From the NCBI GenBank assembly GCA_963931865.1, contig OZ007515.1, forward strand, positions 11,915,663-11,979,662: a DNA stretch of 64,000 bases. The letters run 5' to 3'. The notes under the pieces are model-generated. The model saw nothing but the letters and a program-made list of their open reading frames with translations. It made no database searches and was not told where the DNA came from. Both the position numbers and the translations under genes were made by a program. Positions 32,358 to 43,118 of this stretch are shown piece by piece (within the stretch, counting starts at the first letter, position 1; the number at the start of each line of letters is the position of its first letter). This DNA is from Axinella damicornis (taxonomy: Eukaryota; Porifera; Demospongiae; Axinellida; Axinellidae).

Positions 32358-33785
32358 CCAGTGGAGATCGTACATGCCCGTAAATATTTGGCTGTGACTA
32401 CTATTCATTGTCGTGTTGATGGACATGCATAATTATAGTTGGATGTTCTTGTGTGTCAACTTGTGACATCACGTCTGCCAGAGTGGGAGAGGTGCACTCA
32501 CTACGCATGCAGTCACCAGGTTCAGTAAGACTAAGAAACAGAGCACTTCTAGAAGGTACGTACACAACAGGCCTGAATGCAGTTACATTGTTAAAATGCA
32601 CGAAGATGCTACGTATGAGAGTCTGCCCTTCCGGATAGTATAATTTTCTGCGGGATGTTGATCACCTGCTTCACTGCCTCTGTGGAGGTGTTTTGCACCA
32701 TCAGAATGTGAGGCATCCACGCTTCCAGTAAAATCTGGTAGCTTTTAAGTTTTTAGGAAAGTTTTGTAGCTAGCTTTGAGTACCATACGTAGCTTGTTGT
32801 ATTACCTCAACAACAGAGTAGGCAGGGAGTGTGCAGATGGCAAGTCCTGTGATTAGAAATTAGAACACAACACATGCCTTATACACCTTATGTGTTACAT
32901 TATGTACATGCAAAAACACCATTAGAAATTTGCCTGGCTCGGCCTTTTATAATGGCAACAGATACCTATGCTTTGCTGCGAGTCGATGTTCCAGGTGATT
33001 GCGTTGGGGCGCGATGGTGAAAAGTGTCGAAACATTGTCTATGGAAGTACTATACTTAACATGCATTACACAATTAATATCGATTACACGTGACTTTAAT
33101 GAGACCTGATTAGCAAAGGTCAACCTTGGCCGTCCTCCTCTGGGGGAAGTGCACTACACATGGAGCTCGGGTCATAATAACACAGTAACAGTGTTCATAC
33201 TAGGTAGGCAGAATACAGATGGGCACTCTGGAGGTGCAAGACACCTCCACAGAGGCTGTGAAGCAGGTGATCAGTATCCCGCAAGAAGTGCAGAAAATTA
33301 TACTGGTTTTAGCTATCAGGAAGGACTGTCGTGGGATCTTCATGTGTTTCGACGGTGTTCTTGAATTGGATTCGGGCCTGCGATGCATCTTCGAGAGGGT
33401 CTAGTCTGAGGTATCCTCACTTCCGCAATATTTGTTCAACCATCTGCCGTACATGCTCAGTGCATCATTACTAGCACCCGGAAGGATTGTAGCTTTAAGT
33501 AACGTAGCTTCTTGTATTACCTCAACAGCATTAATGTGGTAGTCAGAGAGTATGCAGGTAGCAGTCCTGTGATACAGTACCCCTCTGTGCCCCCACCTCC
33601 AAAAATCTAGGGGGACTCTCAACACATGACGTATGTAGCTGAGATAGCATGTCTTCCAAATTTAATGTGTGCAAATGATGTCACAATGCGCAGCTTGTAT
33701 AAACTCACTGTAGTGTGTAACCAAGCAAAAATAGTAAGTGTTTTTAAAAATACATTCTCACTCAATCATAATTAAGGCAAGTCCT
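32358..33785. other. Spacer between collagen copies 1 and 2
   Basis: No intact gene. It holds an inverted and shortened block (about 32529-32705). It also holds a 61-codon plus-strand frame (33219-33404, starting MGTLEVQDTSTEAVKQV) that recurs at 44934 and 54636. The 3' flank of copy 2 is conserved with those of copies 5 and 8. Confidence 0.6.
32529..32705. repeat. Locally inverted spacer segment
   Basis: Between ACCAGGTTCAG and TGAGGCATCCACGC, where sister spacers (44105-44410, 57000-57280) run straight on, this copy carries the reverse complement of their right half: GACTAAGAAACAGAGC through GGTGTTTTGCACCATCAGA. Their left half, including the G run, is missing. Confidence 0.75.
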
Positions 33786-34927
33786 TTACTTGGTACAAAC
33801 TGCACAGGTGAGTTCTTTCTGTGGGTCGTAAGGTGGACAAGCCATTCCATTGCAGTTAGCTTCAACATGGTAGAACAGGGCACCATTGGTATTGGAAGCA
33901 GTCCCTGGTACTGAGTCTGGGTTCTTGTCAACACACTCATACATGGTGCGATATTGGGTATAATGCTGTGACATGAGGTAGCCAGAGTACTCCAGAGTCC
34001 ATGTCGATGGACAACGAGTTTTAGCTGGGATCATTGTGACTGCCGCCCTCGTTGAAGCATAGCACACAGCACAGGGAACATTGTGCTGATAAACAGCTGA
34101 GAGTGGTCCGCCTGAGGTCTCATACTCTGTTCCATACACATAGTTGTCACCTTGAACTCCGGGTTGATAGCGGAGGTAGTCTGGATCATCAGGCATGCAG
34201 AGGTAGTTGGCTGCTCCTCCCCTGTGACCGATATAGGTTCCACCAGCCCTCCATGCATACACCAGCTCAGTTCCTGAGACATTTGGGCACCTAGTTTTTC
34301 CCCACCTCGTGTAGACCACTCCACCACTCCTAGGGCCAAGGGGACCTGCTACCCCCGGCTCTCCCTTCTCTCCAACTAGTCCTGTTGTCCCCGGATCTCC
34401 CTTCTCTCCAACCGGTCCTGTTGTCCCCATGTCTCCCTTCTCTCCAACCGGTCCTGTTGTCCCTGGCTCCCCCTTGTCACCCCTCACTCCATCCTTTCCA
34501 TCTCGACCAGGGAGACCATCCCTCCCATCCCTCCCTCGCAGTATCTCAATGTAGGGTAAGGAGCTTGTGTTGACACTGTCCGCTCTGTTCCCTGTCTCAG
34601 CACTCCTCTGTGGCCTGTGCAGAGCTCCAGCTGTACAATAGAAGATTGAAGCAACCAGCACAATGTAATAACGGAGATTCAAACCACGGTAATCTAGATA
34701 TTGTAGGACTAGTTATTTGCTTTGAGCATCCCAAACATTGCATATATACACACAGAAACGCAATTAATTAATACACGATTTGCTAAATGTATTTACACAA
34801 CCCGGAGCAGTGTTTGCACTACACAATCAATCCAATCCTCCAGTATTGAATACTTACCTTCCGGCAGCCCTTCAGCACAGGTGGTGAGGACCAAGGCACT
34901 TGCAATCACCACCTTTGCCAGTTGCAT
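33786..34927 (-). CDS. Short-chain collagen copy 2 (intact)
   Basis: Exons 34927-34858 and 34630-33786 with a 227-bp phase-1 intron; 304 residues. Same architecture as copy 1: signal peptide, NTSS site, collagen stretch with RGD and ten-cysteine C-terminal domain. There are three 12-residue collagen modules. One triplet near the end is GPL rather than GPP, and the domain opens with KTRCPNVSG. Variable loops are [20 protein letters not shown] and SQHYTQYR. The stop codon overlaps AGTAAA. Its flanks pair it with copies 5 and 8 in the duplicated blocks. It looks functional; expression is unknown. Confidence 0.87.
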
Positions 34928-35024
34928 TCTTGTTATTCCTGTACCAGTGCTGTGGAGTAGTTTGGTATGAGACAACTACAACTCGTGCAACTGTCAGAAT
35001 GTCAGTGAGCAACCAGCGCAGAGG

Positions 35025-35032
35025 TTTTATAG
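35025..35032 (-). promoter_or_regulatory. TATA box of collagen copy 2
   Basis: CTATAAAA, 98 bp upstream of the ATG at 34927, in the conserved promoter context. Confidence 0.7.
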
Positions 35033-35201
35033 CCAGTGGAGATCGTACACACCCGTAAATATTCGGTTGTTGAGTATATTCATTTACATATTGATGGCTG
35101 AACAATAGTAGATTATGGTGGAGGTTCACTCATTGTTTATGTGACATCTGGCAGAACATTAAAAGCCAACTGAATGCTATAGTGTGTGTACACATACTTG
35201 T

Positions 35202-35476
35202 ACAAGTAATAAAAAACATTTAAAATGTAACAGGATGTAGGGATACCAGAACGGGAAAAAGTACGGAAACAAGGTAGGGATGATCACACAAAACAGTGAA
35301 GTATACAATCCCCCCTACAGAGATCTTTTTCCATATACGTGTATGATGAAGAAAGATATGTAGGGGGGATTGTATACTTCACTGTTTTGTGTGATCATCC
35401 CTACCTTGTTTCCGTACTTTTTCCCGTTCTGGTATCCCTACATCCTGTTACATTTTAAATGTTTTTTATTACTTGT
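35202..35476. mobile_element. Long foldback element, arms about 120 bp
   Basis: ACAAGTAATAAAAAACATTT and on to CAATCCCCCCTAC is mirrored almost perfectly by GTAGGGGGGATTG on to TTTTTTATTACTTGT, with a loop of about 35 nt. It forms the left end of a segment absent from the sister block. Confidence 0.85.
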
Positions 35477-36242
35477 TTATGTCATTTTTTTAGCAGCAGG
35501 CGCATGCATACTGAACTCTGGCATTTACACTGCGAGCAATGGCTGAAGAATCAGACCCAAGCATCTCAAAAGCCAACCCTTTTCTGGATGGATACTAAGC
35601 CAGTGCTCCCTGAGCTGAAGATCATACCTAAGTATAGTGTAGCTAAAATAGCTATACCAGATAGTAGTAGCGACACATGGTTGAGTCTTCACCCCTCTCA
35701 CAGAACACAGTAGGTAGCACAGAGCTGTTCCACAACAGCGCAAGGCACTTCTAATTCAGCGATCTTGAATAATAATTACGTTTGTTGCTAAGTGATCGTT
35801 TAAGTGCGCATGCGTACAAACATGAAAATGGCGTGACAAATGAAGCCATAGTTATTGAGTGGGCAGCTGCAGCCGCCTGGTGAAGACTTGGAGTTTGCGA
35901 AAAAGCGATGGGCTGGTGCACTGCTCGGTGTAAAATGCTGCTGTTTCGTGCGAAAACCATCATGAGGGATTGAGGCGACGTTGAGCTAGCCCGTCTGAAA
36001 GAAGAAGAAGAAAGAAGAAAGAAAAACAATTTGCCCGTTTTGCGCGTACCTGGTGTGGTACTTTCGCGACGGTTTATTGCGACGCGTGGAGTCTTGTTGG
36101 TCATGAAAACACTCGAGGATGAACGGTATGTGGTTATAAAGGCTTATAAGTGTACCGTTTCTGAGATTTGGAGAGATTCTTTTGTATTAGCATTATTGCG
36201 TGTACGTCGTATCCCTACATATAGAGTCTACCGACTCTATGA
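35203..36242. mobile_element. 1.04-kb indel relative to the sister block
   Basis: Copy 2's upstream flank runs CACATACTTGTA and then 1040 bp before TTATCAGGGATGTTGG. In the sister block (47030-47060) the two sequences are directly joined. The segment holds the foldback, a sequence starting ATGGCTGAAGAATCAGACCC (19 codons to a stop), and a right end CGTATCCCTACATATAGAGT that echoes GTAGGGATAC in the foldback. Insertion is more likely than deletion in the sister, but no clean target duplication is visible. Confidence 0.65.
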
Positions 36243-36601
36243 TTATCAGGGATGTTGGAAGTTTACACAGTGCTATTCACCTAAATAGGTCATGATGCTT
36301 CATTAGATAACCAGTGATGTGGGAAGTACCAGGGCTCCTGAAGTGTACTGTGGCAGGCCATGTGTGTACACAGCACTGTTACCATGGTAGTGACCAGTCA
36401 CCCTGATACTATTGCTGAATTTGCTAGATACTGTATAGGCCGGGTTTCAACTCATTGCATGTTCATGTTGAGAATCCAAAAAATTAATTGTAACATTACA
36501 CACGTAGTATCGCACTCTATTATGTAATTTGCCTTTAATTCTCAGAAATGCAATTTTTTATACTACACAATCAAAACCTGGCCTACATATATAGTTATGG
36601 C

Positions 36602-36673
36602 TCACTCAGAATAGCAGTTGGTTTCATCAAGCGTGCAGCTAGCTTCAATGTGGTAGAACAAGGCACCATTTGA
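36602..36673 (-). pseudogene. C-terminal remnant of a divergent short-chain collagen
   Basis: Reads SNGALFYHIEASCTLDETNC, then YSE and a stop, on the minus strand. The first part matches [12 protein letters not shown] of the array proteins, but the ending differs from their [17 protein letters not shown]. It is fused at its upstream side to a VNTR-type repeat, so only the terminus survives. A duplicate is at 47398-47470. Confidence 0.6.
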
Positions 36674-36674
36674 G

Positions 36675-36905
36675 TGTACGTGTCTGCTTCAGCTGCTGCT
36701 CCCTGAGTGTGTCTGCTTCAGCTGCTGCTCCCTGATTGCATCCGCTTCAGCCCCAATTGCATCGCTGCTCCCTGATTGCGTCTGTTTCAGCTGCTGCTCC
36801 CCGATTACATAAGCTTCAGCTGCTACTCCATGATTGCATCCCCAGCTGTTCTGGAAGGTTCCAACCCCTACACAACATTCTCGAACAGTCAAGGTTCAAA
36901 GTTGT
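36675..36905 (+). repeat. VNTR-containing dispersed repeat (copy b)
   Basis: Several 28-30-bp units of the type GCTTCAGCTGCTGCTCCC plus TGATTGCGTC, followed by AGCTGTTCTGGAAGGTTCCA and a tail with GTCACTAGTGT. The sister copy at 47471-47665 has fewer units. Confidence 0.7.
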
Positions 36906-37745
36906 ACAGTAAAGTACGAAGGTCACGTGTGTGTCACTAGTGTACTTCCATTGGCCACAGACAGCCACACTCTAATGTATTCATGATTGATGGAGTAATT
37001 AGCCACATGCAGTTCCACTTCAGCAAGATCCTAATTCCAGTTCCATGGAGTAGTCCTCCTCAGTGTATACACTACACTAACCACATCTGGGAATGTCAAT
37101 CCTCAGGCTGAATATAGTCCAGAAATTTCATCTCATTTCTCCAAGTACAAACTATTTCATTTACTACCCAGGGCGAGGGTAGCCTCTGTGATCCAGACAC
37201 TACTCCAACAGTATACCCACACTAGCAGGCTGTTGTGGAGTGGATGCTAACTAACAATGCACAAGTACAAATCACAAACATGGTTGCTGTTTCATTGGAA
37301 AAGAGTGCCCACCCCCCTCTTTGGCAAACATAATTATACAGTAATGCCTTCATGCACAAACACTGATTACTAACCTTGGAGTTGTAGCGAGCCCTCCTTG
37401 GTAAATGTGTGCTAGGATTGGCCTCGCAGTTATAGTTCAGTGGTCAGAGGTGGCATTCATGTTGCTGGCAGTAATGCCATTTAGATGCCCTTACCCTTAG
37501 GCCCCTAGGGACTCAAACATGACGTTTATAGCTGAGATCACATCGCATGTCTCATATGTAATGATGTCACAATGTCTTGCTTCTTGTAGGTACTCACTTT
37601 AGTGTGGTGAAACAATGATGTCATGCACAATGTAAATGTCTTGCTGCTTGTATAAACTGTATATGTAGTGTGTGAATAACTAACCAACTAACAGGTTGTA
37701 ATTACAATCATAATTAAGGCACGGCACTACCTCAACTGAAGTCCT

Positions 37746-38888
37746 TTATTTGGTACAAACTGCACAGGTGAGTTCTTTCTGTGGGTCGTAAGGTGGACAA
37801 GCCATTCCATTGCAGTTGGCTTCAACATGGTAGAACAGGGCACCATTGGTATTGGAAGTAGTCCCTGGGACTGAATCCGGGCTCTTGTCGACACACTCAT
37901 ACATGCTGGTATGGTCATTATAGTGGGCTGTCATGAGGTAGCCAGAGTACTCCAGAGTCCACGTCGATGGGCAACGAGTTTTAGCTGGGATCATTGTGAC
38001 TGCCACCCTCATCGAAGCATAGCACACAGCACAGGGAACATTGTGTTGATAAACAGCTGAGAGTGGTCCATTGACTGGTTCATACTCTGCTCCATATACA
38101 CGGCCGAAACCTTGAACTCCAGGTTGATAGCGGAGGTAGTCTGGATCACCAGGCATGCAGAGGTAGTTGGCTGCTCCTCCCTTGTGACTGTAATGGGTTC
38201 CACCAGCCCTCCCTGCATACACCAGCTCTGTTCCTGTTACATTTGGACAGCTAGTTTTCCCCCACCTTGTGTAGACCGCCCCACCACTCCTAGGGCCAGG
38301 AGGACCTGCTACCCCCGGATCTCCCTTCTCTCCAACTAGTCCTGTTGTCCCCGGATCTCCCTTCTCTCCAACCAGTCCTGTTGTCCCCGTATCTCCCTTC
38401 TCTCCAACCAGTCCTGTTGTCCCTGGCTCCCCCTTGTCACCCCTCACTCCATCTTTTCCATCTCGACCTGGGAGACCATCCCTCCCATCCCTTCCTCGCA
38501 GTATCTCAATGTAGGGCAAGGAGCTTGTGTTGACACTGTCCGCTCTGTTCCCTGTCTCAGCACTCCTCTGTGGCCTGTGCAGAGCTCCAGCTGTACAATA
38601 GAAGATTAAAGCAACCAGCACAATGTAATAACGGAGATTCAAACCATGGTAATCTAGATATTGTAGGACTAGTTATTTGCTTTGAGTATACCAAACATTG
38701 CATATATACACAGAGAAACGCAATTAATTAATACACGATTTGCTAAATGTATTTACACAACCCAGAGCAGTGTTTGTACTACACAATCAAAACCAATCCT
38801 CCAGTATTGAATACTTACCTTCCGGCAGCCCTTCAGCACAGGCTGTGAGGACCAAAGCACTTGCAATCACCACCTTTGCCAGTTGCAT
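37746..38888 (-). CDS. Short-chain collagen copy 3 (intact)
   Basis: Exons 38888-38819 and 38590-37746, intron 228 bp, 304 residues. The signal peptide ends TACAEGLPE (TTACAEG here for TTCAEG-type elsewhere is not certain; the exon is otherwise conserved). Three 12-residue modules ([12 protein letters not shown] type), RGD present, C-terminal domain with ten cysteines and an NVTG glycosylation site. Variable loops are [20 protein letters not shown] and TAHYNDHTS, the most divergent loop 2 in the array. The stop codon overlaps AATAAA. Its partner in the duplicated block is the frameshifted copy 6. Confidence 0.87.
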
Positions 38889-38985
38889 TCTTGTTATTCC
38901 TGTACCAGTGCTGTGGAGTAGTTTGGTATGAGACAACTACAACTCATGCAACTGGCAGAATGTCAGTGAGCAAACAGCGCAGAGG

Positions 38986-38993
38986 TTTTATAG
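38986..38993 (-). promoter_or_regulatory. TATA box of collagen copy 3
   Basis: CTATAAAA, 98 bp upstream of the ATG at 38888, in the conserved promoter context. Confidence 0.7.
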
Positions 38994-39284
38994 CCAGTGG
39001 AGATCGTACACGCCCGTAAATATTTGGTTGTTGAGTATATTCATTGCACTGGAAAATATACTCAGTTAAATAACCCATATAGAGTGGTTACCCTGGTTTC
39101 AGTGAACTCCCATGCACTGCAAAGTAACCAGGTACCACTAGCAGATGATGCATACCTGACTGGTAAGTACCATGAAGAGAATGGACAAACATGTCTACCA
39201 TCCACCATTCTTCAAATTCTGTCACACTTTGATCATAAAGCAAGGCAGACACTTGTCTACTAGCTGAAGTATATAGTACAAGTA

Positions 39285-39870
39285 GCTGAGCTCGCTTCGC
39301 TCGCTCAGCTACTTCCCCCTTATTCACCTACGTGAGTAATTCGGTGCCGGACAGCTCTCTGTCAGAGCTGCTGCTCCCGATTGCGTCCGCTTCAGCTGCT
39401 GCTCGCCGATTGCATCGATCCGCTTCAACTGCTCATAGATAGCTAACTGCTGCTCCCTGTTTGCGTCCGCTTCAGCTGCTGCTCGCCGATTGCATCGATC
39501 CGCTTCAACTGGCGCTCCCCGTTTGCATCCGCTTCAGCTGCTGCTCGCCACTTGTGTCTGCTTCAGCTGCTACTCCCCGATTGCGTCCGTTACGCTCCCC
39601 GATTGCGTCCGCTTCGGCTGTTGCTCCTCGATTGCGTCCGCTTCAACTGCTGCTCCGGCTTCACCTGCAGCTCCCAGATTGCGTCCGCTTTCACTGCTGC
39701 TCACCGATATTGCATCCGTCAGCTGTTCTAGAAGCTTCCAGCCAGCCCATGCCCAATGTTCTCGAACATTCTTCCTGGAGTTTGAGGTTCGAAGGTCGCA
39801 CGTCACTAGTCTAGTCCTGCCCCTCGAACATCCCACTTCCGTTACACACACACACACACAGACAAACACA
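39285..39870 (+). repeat. VNTR-containing dispersed repeat (copy c), long allele
   Basis: Starts AGCTGAGCTCGCTTCGCTCG, carries more than a dozen units of GATTGCGTCCGCTTCAGCTG type, then TCTCGAACATTCTTCCTGGA, GTCACTAGTCTAGTCC and a (CA)n tail at 39845-39861. Sister copy is 49898-50345. Confidence 0.8.
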
Positions 39871-39907
39871 CGGTTAAAATCTTAATATATTGATGCACAT
39901 GCATGGT

Positions 39908-40244
39908 ACTCCCCCAGTTAGCATCCAGCTGTTAGCTAATGTATCCATTGTTTGGTTCATTAACCAGAAATGTAATGCATCATCTGCTGGTTAGAATTAG
40001 TTTGCAGTGCAGGAGAAACTCCCCCAGTTAGCATCCAGCTGTTAGCTAATGTATCCATTGTTTGGTTCATTAACCAGAAATGTAATGCATCATCTGCTGG
40101 TTAGAATTAGTTTGCAGTGCAGGAGAAACTCCCCCAGTTAGCTAGTTATGCATCCAGCTGTTAGCTAATGTATCCATTGTTTGGTTCATTAACCAGAAAT
40201 GTAATGCATCATCTGCTGGTTGTAATTAGTTTGCAGTGCATGAG
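39908..40244 (+). repeat. 110-bp tandem triplication
   Basis: Three copies of a 110-bp unit starting ACTCCCCCAGTTAGCATCCA; the third has a 9-bp insertion (GCTAGTTAT). The sister block has a single copy (50382-50487), so the expansion followed block duplication. Confidence 0.85.
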
Positions 40245-41631
40245 AGTTTACTGAAACCAGAGTAACCATTCTATGGGATATTTTAACTGAATCTTTTTTC
40301 CAGTGTGTCGTGTTGTTGATGGAAGTACATAAGTTATAGTTGAATATGGTGGATGTTCTTGTGTGTCAACTAGTGACATCACGTCTGCCAGTGGGAGAGG
40401 TGCACTACATAGTCACCAGGTTCAGGTCAGAATAACACAGCAACCGTACTGGTACTATAAACCGTTCGGCCCAGTTTTTAAACCGGAGTTGCTTCCACGT
40501 GTTTATCAAAAGCAGGCCAACCGGATTACAAACCGGACGACCCGTTTTTATAAACTGGCGGCCCGTTTATAAACCGATCAGGTTCGCAATCGGTTCACAA
40601 CATATATAGCATGGAGACAGCTCGTGGACCTTCATGTACCACCATGGCCAGGGTGACGTTGCTGCTAGCTGCTTCAGCTAGCTAGCTATAAAGCATGTAA
40701 ACATTAACTGACTCACAGTTAAGTTGTGCACGAGTGTATGATTCAAGAGTGCCATGATTTCTGTGCTCATTGCCCGGTCACATTCTGATGACAATCATGT
40801 GAATGCAACTGCTCCTTGCATGTCCTGCGGGCATGTACATGCACTTCGCTCAGGCTCGCTCCTGCATTCCACTAGTATTCATTGTCATATTGATGGACAT
40901 GCATAGCAGAGTACGTTGGAGGTTCTAGTCTGTCAACTTGTGACATCACGTCTGCCTGAGTGGGAGAAGTGCACTACACCTGCAGTCGCCTAGTCTCGGT
41001 AGCAGACCGTCTGGTACGGAGACTAGCAATCACCAGGTTCAGGTCATAATAACACAGTAACAGTACTGTGTACATACGTAGGTAACAGATGGGGGGGGGG
41101 GAGGGGGCACTCTGGAGGTGCAAAACGCCTCCACAGTGGCTGTGAAGCAGGTGATCAGTATCCCGCATGAAGCATTATTTCAGCAATGTTCTTGACCTGG
41201 ATTCAGGCCTGTTCTGCATCTTCGAGAGGGTCTGTTTCCTAGTCCGAAGCATCCATGCTTCCAGCAAAGTTTGTTGAGCTACGTATCTGCCATACATGCT
41301 CGCTTTTAGGTGCACGATTACGTTTAACTTACTAGCTCTTGAATTACCTCAACAGTGTAAATGTGGTAGGCAGGGAGTATGCAGATGGCAGTACTGTGAT
41401 CCAGTACCCCTCTGTGCCCCCACCTCCAAAAATCTGGGGGGGGGGGGGGCATGTGCCTGCCCCCCATTGTATTGCCTATGCTGTATACCTCCCACATCAC
41501 TGATATCACTGCTACATGTTGGTATTCGTATGGCATTTGCATATCGAACAAATCATTCTGAACAAAACCAAATTGCAATTTAGTATGAAAGAGCATCCAC
41601 GTCTGTGATTTGCACTCCTGCATCATCATCA

Positions 41632-41722
41632 TCCTAACCTCATTCCCAGGCCATTCCCACCACCAGTATTTGATCACTTGTTGCAAATACCGGCAGTGGG
41701 AATGGCCTGTGAACGAGGGTAT
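41632..41722. repeat. Palindromic element between collagen copies 3 and 4
   Basis: TAACCTCATTCCCAGGCCAT faces ATGGCCTGTGAACGAGGGTA around GTATTTGATCACTTGTTGCAAATAC. A duplicate lies at 51442-51532. Confidence 0.7.
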
Positions 41723-41934
41723 CATCATCCCATTTGCCACTCTCCACAACAGCCGTGGTTTGTGGATTAATAGTAATGTGGAATAGAGTGAACATGTTTG
41801 ATGGGTGCACTTTGTGTGACTACAGTATAATGCATTGGTCAACTAGACAACCACCATAATGCCTTCATGCACAAGCACAATGATTATTGATTACAAACAC
41901 AACCTGTAGAAAGATGCCCTTGGTAAAAAATAAA

Positions 41935-42222
41935 TGTACAAGTAGCTTTCATTCTCAGTCTGGCACCCGGTACAGCTGTTCCCCTATTGCGTGGGCTTCG
42001 TACAGCTGCTGCACCACACCTCAAGCCGATCACGTCTGCCTCAGCTGCTGCACCCCAATCGCATCCACTACAGCTGCTGTTCAGCCCTGATCGTGTCCAC
42101 GTCATCCTTCTCAAGCAATCTTCGCAGAGTTCGAGGTTCGGAGGTAGTAGTAGAGTACAAAGGCCGTGCATCACTATAGTCAGTCCTGCCCCCCGAACAT
42201 CCCACTTCCATCACGCACACAC

Positions 42223-42272
<50 letters not shown>
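41935..42272 (+). repeat. VNTR-containing dispersed repeat (copy d) with (CA)n tail
   Basis: Units containing CAGCTGCTGCACC, then TTCGCAGAGTTCGAGGTTCG, CATCACTATAGTCAGTCCTG and about 40 bp of CA. The truncated reading frame of collagen copy 4 runs into this tail. Confidence 0.8.
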
Positions 42273-42273
<1 letters not shown>

Positions 42274-42311
42274 AAAATTGTAATGTATTGATGTGTTGGG
42301 CTTGCTACAGT

Positions 42312-42867
42312 CAGGAGGAGCTTCTACCCCTGGCTCTCCCTTCTCTCCAACTGGTCCTGTTGTCCCCGGATCTCCCTTCTCTCCAGCTAGTCCTATTGTC
42401 CCTGGCTTCCCCTTGTCACCCCTCACTCCATCCTTTCCATCTCGACCAGGGAGACCATCCCTCCCATCCCTTCCTCGCAGTATCTCAATGTAGGGCAAGG
42501 AGCTTGTGTTGACACTGTCCGCTCTGTTCCCTGTATCAGCACTCCTCTGTGGCCTGTGCAGAGCTCCAGCTGTACAATAGAAGATTAAAGCAACCAGCAC
42601 AATGTAATAACGGAGATTCAAACCATGGTAATCTAGATATTGTAGGACTAGTTATTTGCTTTGAGCATCCCAAACATTGCATATATACACACAGAAACGC
42701 AATTACTTGATACACGATTTGCTAAATGTATTTACACAACCCGGAGCAGTGTTTGTACTACACAATCAAAACCAATCCTCCAGTATTGAATACTTACCTT
42801 CCGGTAGCCCTTCAGCACAGGTTGTGAGGACCAAAGCACTTGCAATCACCACCTTTGCCAGTTGCAT
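42312..42867 (-). pseudogene. Short-chain collagen copy 4, 3'-deleted
   Basis: Exon 1 (42867-42798), the donor, the acceptor and the first part of exon 2 (42569 down to about 42312) are intact and give the signal peptide, NTSS site and collagen stretch with RGD and two modules ([12 protein letters not shown] type). Then GVEAPP runs into DCSKPNTSIHYNF and into the CA repeat, with a stop at 42211. Compared with its sister copy 7, the junction GCTACAGTCAGGAGG removes about 810 bp: the whole C-terminal domain, stop codon and 3' flank. Two bases (CA) are shared at the break. The promoter is unchanged, so a transcript without a trimerising domain is possible, but the gene is called broken. Confidence 0.85.
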
Positions 42868-42968
42868 TCTTGTTGTTCCTGTACCAGTGCTGTGGAGTAG
42901 TTTGGTATGAGACAACTACAACTCATGCAACTGTCAGAATGTCAGTCAGTGAGCAACCAGCGCAGAGG

Positions 42969-42976
42969 TTTTATAG
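42969..42976 (-). promoter_or_regulatory. TATA box of collagen copy 4
   Basis: CTATAAAA upstream of the ATG at 42867; promoter retained although the gene is truncated. The leader carries an extra CAGT relative to sisters. Confidence 0.65.
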
Positions 42977-43118
42977 CCAGTGGACATCATACGTGTCTGC
43001 AAAAATTTGGTTGTGAATAATATTCATTGTCGTGTTGATGAACGTGCATATAGTTGAATATGGTTGATGTTGTGTGTCAACTTGTGACATCACGTCTGCC
43101 AGTGGGAGAGGTGCACTC

